A DNA stretch of 64,000 nucleotides from Rheum nobile (lineage: Eukaryota > Streptophyta > Magnoliopsida > Caryophyllales > Polygonaceae). The DNA lies in assembly GCA_027886185.1 (NCBI GenBank), contig WOAB01000689.1, positions 5,022,001 to 5,086,000 on the forward strand, read 5' to 3'. A program made the translations under genes and the position numbers. The notes under the pieces were generated by a model. The model worked only from the letters and a program-made list of their open reading frames with translations, ran no database searches and was not told the DNA's origin. Shown piece by piece: positions 58,603 to 64,000 of the stretch (within the stretch, counting starts at the first letter, position 1; each line of letters starts with the position of its first letter).

Positions 58603-59526
58603 TATCAATCTTCCCTTCTTGGCAGCAAAGCGTCCCCGCTTCGGCCTCATCATCAAAAGCAGGAGGTGTATAAGGAGAAAGATCAGCGACGTTAAAGGTA
58701 GGATGTGCACCATAGTCATCGGGCAAATCCAAACGGTAGGCGTTGGCACCAAGGCGTTGTAGCACCTGAAATGGGCCGTCACCTCTAGCATCCAGCTTGT
58801 GGCGTCGCTTCAATGGAAAGCGATCGCGACACAAGTGCAGCCACACCAAGTATCCGGGCTCAAACTCCACGGCACGCCGGCCTGCGTTGCGCTGATGAGC
58901 GGTCTACGCGGCCTTTTTCTCCAACTATGCCTTGGTCCGCTCATGCAGCGCCTTCACCATGTCCGCACGCTCCATGCCATTGACACTCTCCACGCCCTTG
59001 ACACTCTCCTTTCCCTTCATGGGCCTCGGTGCAAGATCCAAAAGCGTGTGGGGATTGATCCCGTAGACAACCTGAAACGGGCTCAATTGCGTCGCCGAGT
59101 GCATGGACTTGTTCTAAGCGAACTCAACAAAAGGCAAGCACTCTTCCCACTTGTGGAGGTTATACTTTAACATAGTATGTAATAAAGCACCTAAAGTCCT
59201 ATTAGTGACCTCCGTTTGGCCATCCGTTTGGGGATGATAACTAGTAGAAAATAACAGCTTAGTCCCTAACTTGGCCCATAAAGATTTCCAAAAATAACTC
59301 ACAAATTTAGCATCACGATCGGACACTATACTCCTAGGAATACCATGCAGCCTAACAACATGCTCAAAAAATAAAGAAGCAATCTCAGAAGCATTATTAG
59401 TAGTCTTGCATGCAATAAAGTGAACCATTTTCGAAAACCGATCAACAATAACAAATATCGAGTCCCTCCCCTTCTTAGACAAAGGCAAACCAGTGATAAA
59501 GTTCATACTAATATCCTCCCATGGGA
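58603..59526 (-). pseudogene. Gypsy G integrase and C-terminal part
   Basis: PWEDISMNFITGLPLSKKGR has Asn where the first catalytic Asp (MDF) is usual. IVSDRDAKFVSYFWKSLW holds the second Asp, then TSYHPQTDGQTEVTNRTLG. A stop (TAG near 59115) precedes NKSMHSATQLSPFQVVYG. The end has FEPGYLVWLHLCRDRFPLKR, LDARGDGPFQVLQRLGANAY and HPTFNVADLSPYTPP. Copia F cuts it at 59527. Confidence 0.82.
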
Positions 59527-60677
59527 TGTTAGGAATAGTGTAGGATCGTGATTGTTAGATAAAAACTTAAGGAACTCAGAATAACGATTCTCAGTTCCTT
59601 TCGCAGCGGAAATAAACAATCAAGCAAAAGACAAGTTCCTTATAGTGGAAACCTTTGATTGCCAACTAGCAATCCAGGATAAAAACCACTACCTTTCTTT
59701 CGAAAGGATTTCAAAGTCTACTTCTTGATTTCTTATCTCTTTTGGTTACAGCTTATCCTAGGAACGAACACACAGTTCCTTTGCCTTACACACAGTTAGA
59801 CAATCCTAGATAACTTAACACAATCAATAATCAATCCAAGAAACAGACTTTCGCACCTAGGAACTATCACTTACAGTCACAGAAACTTAGCACTCAGCTC
59901 TTCTTCCTTGACTGGTTCCTCTTGATCTCGGTTTGCTTTGATGATCTTTGTTTGGAGGTTCACACTAGATATTTGCTAATGAGTGTGAGTTCTTGTTTTT
60001 TTGGTGCTTGAAGATAACCCTTGGGTTAGTCTTCCTTTTATAGAGAATTCTTCGCAGCTCGATCCTCTCTTGGTTCCCACGGATTGAGCTTGCCCTAGGA
60101 TTGGTGGTTCTCCTTGATCCACGTTGTTCTTGGCATGTGCAAACAACCTAGGCAGCTCAGAATTTCTCTTGGTTGGTCAACTACCTCAGACGAGCCTTGT
60201 GGTGTCGTTGTCAAAACGCTTTCGTCCGAGGTTGAGTAAGCTGGCCGCTTGGGAACCGTCTGCTGGACAACGACGTCTTCATGTGCTGTCGCTTTCATCG
60301 TCTCTGTCCGAGGTAGAGGTTCTCTAGGCATCTTGTTCTTTAGCTCTTGGACCTTGGCAGACTTTTGGAAGCTTCAGACAAGTCGTTTTCGACACCTTTT
60401 GTCCGAGGTTGTGTGTTCCCAGATTTCTCGGGAATCGCAATGTCGCAAGCTCCATTTCTGGGCACACCTGGGTTCCTCTGGATTCCTTCAGCTGTCTTGT
60501 TCCTTTGGTTCCCTTGTTCTATTTGGCTTTCCTGCCTTCGGTATATTCCTGTGGTTCCTTAAAACACATCTTTGAGATAAAACATTAGTATCATAATATT
60601 TGTCATCTTCAAAAGTAGAGAAACTGAGGAAAGGAACTCTCAGGGGAATCGAAGTTCCAGAGTTCCGTTTCCTAACA
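59527..60677 (-). repeat. 3' LTR of Copia F
   Basis: 1,151 bp; - strand TGTTAGGAAACG to TATTCCTAACA. The polypurine tract adjoins its start. The 5' LTR is outside the window. Confidence 0.82.
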
Positions 60678-60691
60678 ATTTCCCCCTTTTT

Positions 60692-61280
60692 GATGATGAC
60701 AAATATAAGGAACCTGGCAACATAATAGGAACATGAAATTCATGAGACCATATTGAGATAACGGGATTTACAATATTACAGATTAGTGATCGAACATTCA
60801 ATGGTTTCAAATTCCCCCTAAGCACATGAACAAGTTCATTTCAAATTCCCCCTTAGAAATAGAACTAGTTCAGAGTTCATATTAATTCAGTAGTCTCCAA
60901 AGTTCAAGGTTCATATCCTTTTCTTCCCCCTTTTGACATCATCGAAAATATTAAGTATAAGTTAAGAACATGATATCGGAGTGAATATGCGATTGCAGCA
61001 AGCCCATAAAATGTCATAATGAAAACTTAAGGCAAAGACAAATGAGCATGGGAACGAAGCTGAAGATAATCATTAAAAACTTCACTTATCATTGATCAAA
61101 CACACAAAATACCACAAGCAAACAACAAACAACCGACAAGACAAACAACAGATAGCAAGGAAGACAACAAAAGCAATCTTAAGAAAGACAACAAAAGGGA
61201 TAGAGGAGGGGAGTAAGATCCTAAGGGAAACTACTAGCTCGCTGTGGCGTTGCAGCACTGGGTACCTAGAACAAGCGTTC
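60692..61280 (-). other. Copia F 3' untranslated region
   Basis: Non-coding, with repeated 'aaattcccccttag' type short purine tracts (on - strand AAGGGGGAATTT) at 60810-60860. These may be extra polypurine-like sites. Confidence 0.45.
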
Positions 61281-62065
61281 CTATGGCGTAGTAGCAGCCT
61301 CTTCTTCTGCATCCTTGTCGTCGGTTCCTACATTTTGGCCCGCGGCCTGATGAATACTGATTGCACCTTGCCAATCCTTCTGCAGAACTTCCATCAGACT
61401 CTCGATAGCAGAACTGATACGCCCCAACTCTCTTACTTGATCATGGATGGCGACCGTGTTGGCAGTCGAGCCTTCCAAGATAGCTTTTTCAATACGATTC
61501 AACGCAAGGAGGATCGCAGAGGAGTCTGAAGAGGGGGGTTGCTGAGGGTGGGAACTAGAACGACCCTGGGAACTCGCCTTTTCCTTAGGCGGGATTTCTT
61601 CTGTTTCAGCAGGGTTGGGTTGTTGTTCCTTAGATTTTAGCTTCCGAACTGTGTGCATTATAAGACATTTGCTGTAGGCAGTCTCGGGGAAGTCTTCTGG
61701 GTACTGATTGAGGTTGGAGAGTAGCTAGGGATCTCTTGAAGGGATTTATCCGGAGAGGAATCATGCGACCCGCCTTCAGAAACTGACTTTGTGACTGATT
61801 CTGAAGCCAAAGTGATGGCTTGCTCCTCTTCTTTGGGCATGGTTGGTTCCTCTTCTACCTTTTCCTTAGCCTTTGGTGGTTCCTCAAGCTTCTCTTCTGG
61901 TTTCTCTGCCGGTTTCGCCACAGGGTTCTCTTTGGGAAGGGATTTTTGAGAGGTGGAGGGGGAAACAGGCTTGGAGGAGGAGGCTTTAGCCTTCTTTTCG
62001 CGAAAGGCTTAAAGAAAAGCAACCTCTTCTTCATCCATAACAATGAGTGGGTTAGGGTTGGCCAT
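61281..62065 (-). pseudogene. Extra 3' ORF of Copia F
   Basis: The start is ATG at 62065 (MANPNPLIVMDEEEVAFL), with a TAA at 62011-62009. A low-complexity Lys/Glu/Pro/Ser-rich chain continues to 61658 (KPEEKLEEPPKAKEKVEEEP) and, after a shift, MHTVRKLKSKEQQ ... AILLALNRIEKAILEG ... ISSAIESLMEVLQKDW to 61281, the last part probably coiled coil. It lies after RNase H and before the polypurine tract, the place of the env-like extra frame in SIRE/Maximus Copia elements. I see no clear membrane segment or signal peptide, so an envelope role is not supported. Confidence 0.55.
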
Positions 62066-62069
62066 TTGA

Positions 62070-62906
62070 GAGGAGCTAAGAGGATTTCTGTGTGAGGAGA
62101 AAGAGAGGTAGAGGATCAGAGAGATGGAGAGCTTGTGTGATCAACTCGGAGCAACTGAGCACCTCTTTAAGTGCGTTGAAGATCTGGGATGGCCAAGAAT
62201 TGAGGTGACCGTTGACGCAAATCCAGCCGTTGAGAAGATCAAGGCAAATCCAAAGCATTGAAGAGAGTTGCAGCTTTTTGGAACGGCTAATTTAAATTCA
62301 AAATATGACCCATTCCGAGAAGAGGGAGGTCTGCCACTGATGAGACATGCCTTATCCCTGCCAATATGCCATAAATAGCGTCTGGGAGAGCCAAGCGAGC
62401 CGTTGGAGAGACGCGATGTTCTGGTTCCTTTCTGGCGACATTTTCAGCGAGCTAGAGGAATGTATGGGAACCTTTGGTGTGGGTGGAGACAAAGGGACCA
62501 AAAACAATACGTTTCTATACAAGGAATCAGGGTAGGCTATTTATCGCATTGCACAATAATTCTCAGAGAAGGTTTAGAGATGGATCATAGAGAATTAAAT
62601 TGAGCAATGAGGCAAGGGTAGGTCTTAGTACACAATCATCATTTCAGCTTGTAATGTTGGGTTAGAAATATGATCAGATTGTGACTTTTGGGCCATTAAA
62701 GAAATTTGAACAACGAGGAGTTGAGAAATAATGATAATCAAAAGGAAACGAACCAGAAAAAATTATCTAAGCCTTTATAAGAAACCATTATGACAAGAAG
62801 GGTTTATAGCAAAAGATATAACACAAGGACATCAAGATTTAACAAGTTAAATATCTTAAACTAGTCAATCAGGGGAACTTGGAAAGAATTCTCAGAACTA
62901 AGGTCA
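62070..62906 (-). other. Spacer between RNase H and extra ORF of Copia F
   Basis: No conserved coding motif. Probably untranslated element sequence. Confidence 0.4.
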
Positions 62907-64000
62907 CTACTGAGTAATAGGAATCATTCCTAGTTTCAATCTAAGGTTCTCAAAAGGAACTCTATTCAATGCCTTGGTGAATATATCTGCAATTTGATCT
63001 TCAGTTCTACAAAATTTCATAATGATGTTTCCCTTCTCAACATGATCTCTAAGAAAATGATGTCTAATGTCAATATGCTTGGTCCTAGTATGATGCACAG
63101 GATTCTTAGAAATGTTTATAGCACTAGTGTTGTCACAAAGAATAGTGAGAGGGCCATAAGACATACCAAAGTCCGCGAGTTGTTGCTTTAGCCAGAGAAG
63201 TTGGGAACAACAAGAGGCAGCTGCAATGTACTCGGATTCTCTGGTGGAGAGGGAGACTGAAACTTGTTTCTTTGATCCCCATGACACAAGGCAAGGGCCT
63301 AGGAACTGTGCCATTCCAGAAGTGCTCTTTCTATCCACAAAATATCCAGCATAATCAGCATCAGTGAAACCCATGAGCTCAAAGGGACATTCTTTGGGGT
63401 ACCAAATGCAGAGATCGTCAGTTCCCTTGAGATATCGAAATATTCTCTTTACAGCAGCCAAGTGGGTTTCTCTTGGACAAGATTAGAACCTAGCACACAA
63501 GCCAACAGCAAAGATAATGTCTGGTCGACTAGCAGTTAGATACATGAGTGAGCCTATCATACCTCTATAGAGCTTCTCCTCCCTGACATACTTATCCAGA
63601 TGGGCAATGGTGGATATTGGAGTGGAGAGAGCCTTACATGAATCCATTTTGAACTTCTTCAGTAGTTCCCTGACATACTTCTGTTGGTGGATTTGAATAC
63701 CATCTTCCTTTTGAGTGATTTGTAATCCGAGGAAGAATGTGAGTTCCCCAATTAAACTCATTTCAAATTCACTGCTCATCAAGTCTTTGAACTTGTCTAC
63801 AAGGAACAGGTTAGTGGAACCAAAAATGATATCATCAACATAGATTTGAACCACTAAGATGTTACCTTCTTCTTCTAGGATGAAGAGAGTCTTATCAATA
63901 ACTCCACGCCTGTAGCCATTTGAGAGTAGGAACTGGGCAAGACGATCATACCAAGCTATGGGAGCTTGCTTGAGGCCATAGAGTGCCTTGTCTAGAAAGT
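62907..64000 (-). pseudogene. Copia RT (partial) and RNase H
   Basis: The frame enters from outside the window with FLDKALYGLKQAPIAWYDRL, then the RT active site QIYVDDIIFGSTN (YVDD intact), LTFFLGLQI, RELLKKFKM and LYRGMIGSLMYLTASRPDI. A TAA at 63485-63483, where CAA (Gln) is expected, is the only break seen. RNase H follows: LAAVKRIFRYLKGT, FTDADYAGYFVDRKSTSG, STRESEYIAAASC, ILCDNTSAINISKNP, HTRTKHIDIRHHFLRDHVEK and QIADIFTKAL, ending at 62907. Conservation is high, so the insertion is relatively young. Confidence 0.92.

Larger units (their letters stand above)
51319..59526 (-). mobile_element. Minus-strand Gypsy element G, split by two insertions
   Basis: Integrase (59506-59114) and the Pol C-terminus (58870-58603) read on the - strand. 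The last part (51513-51319, MTAIDEEEAMEVQSNGPVTR and ARARAMERATQSLV) lies beyond the inserted Athila-like block. The 14-bp GGGGGTCATGGAGC occurs at both junctions (51514-51527 and 58589-58602). Upstream, the frame is cut by the Copia LTR at 59527. Confidence 0.75.
59527..64000 (-). mobile_element. Copia element F, SIRE/Maximus-like, continues past window
   Basis: On the - strand: RT and RNase H (64000-62907), a 2.2-kb 3' region with an extra Pro/Glu/Lys-rich frame, a polypurine tract (AAAAAGGGGGAAAT at 60678-60691) and the 3' LTR (60677-59527). Inserted in Gypsy G integrase. The 5' half lies beyond the window. Confidence 0.85.

Noticed and set aside
61281..62065. Retroviral-type envelope gene in Copia F
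   Set aside because: Position fits, but no signal peptide or membrane segment is seen; described only as an extra ORF.

Overview
The window looks like nuclear DNA of a flowering plant, probably a eudicot. It is AT-rich, its reading frames are split by GT-AG introns, and it is almost entirely built of transposable elements. I see no convincing single-copy host gene. The only host-derived coding piece is a fragment of a SIP-type aquaporin captured inside an intron.

Layout: 1-1555 is AT-rich intergenic DNA. About 1556-12930 is a decayed Helitron carrying an intron-rich RPA70-like gene and a truncated PIF1-like helicase; the replication-initiator (Rep) part is missing. One RPA intron holds the aquaporin fragment and AT-rich duplications, and another holds an alternating inverted cluster of a tRNA-derived repeat. 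12931-18790 holds small elements: tandem repeats, a 31-bp retroposed insertion with a 16-bp target duplication, a relic hAT transposase start, and a 596-bp hAT MITE with a perfect 8-bp duplication.

18791-28810 is the most interesting object: a 10,020-bp Mutator-like element (MULE) bounded by a perfect 9-bp duplication (TATTTTTCC). It encodes a plant-mobile-domain (PMD) protein and a small GRF-type zinc-finger protein on the + strand. On the - strand it encodes a five-exon transposase whose chain runs FAR1-like region, MULE catalytic core, SWIM-like motif, basic linker, OTU-type cysteine protease. Clusters of a GCGT/TTAGC inverted-repeat motif lie at both ends and just upstream of the GRF gene, so each gene starts next to a cluster. 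A 23-copy, 41-bp minisatellite in the middle has a six-unit higher-order pattern.

28811-46177 is intergenic repeat DNA followed by a three-level nest of LTR elements. Gypsy element A (31464-45555, TSD TATTT) is interrupted by non-autonomous element B (34669-44332, TSD GTATG). The 3' LTR of B is interrupted by solo LTR C (39467-41851, TSD GTTAT). 46178-50768 is a dead Copia element. From about 51050 to the window end lies a minus-strand Gypsy element broken by two insertions: an inverted pair of Athila/Tat-like LTR-gag units (51528-58588), and a Copia element of SIRE/Maximus type (59527 to beyond 64000).

Nearly all coding regions carry nonsense codons, many explained by C-to-T changes, as expected for methylated, silenced elements. 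The MULE is the best preserved: its 990-codon transposase frame (stop codon included) has only three internal stops and no frameshift. All domain names rest on my reading of conserved motifs; no database search was run.
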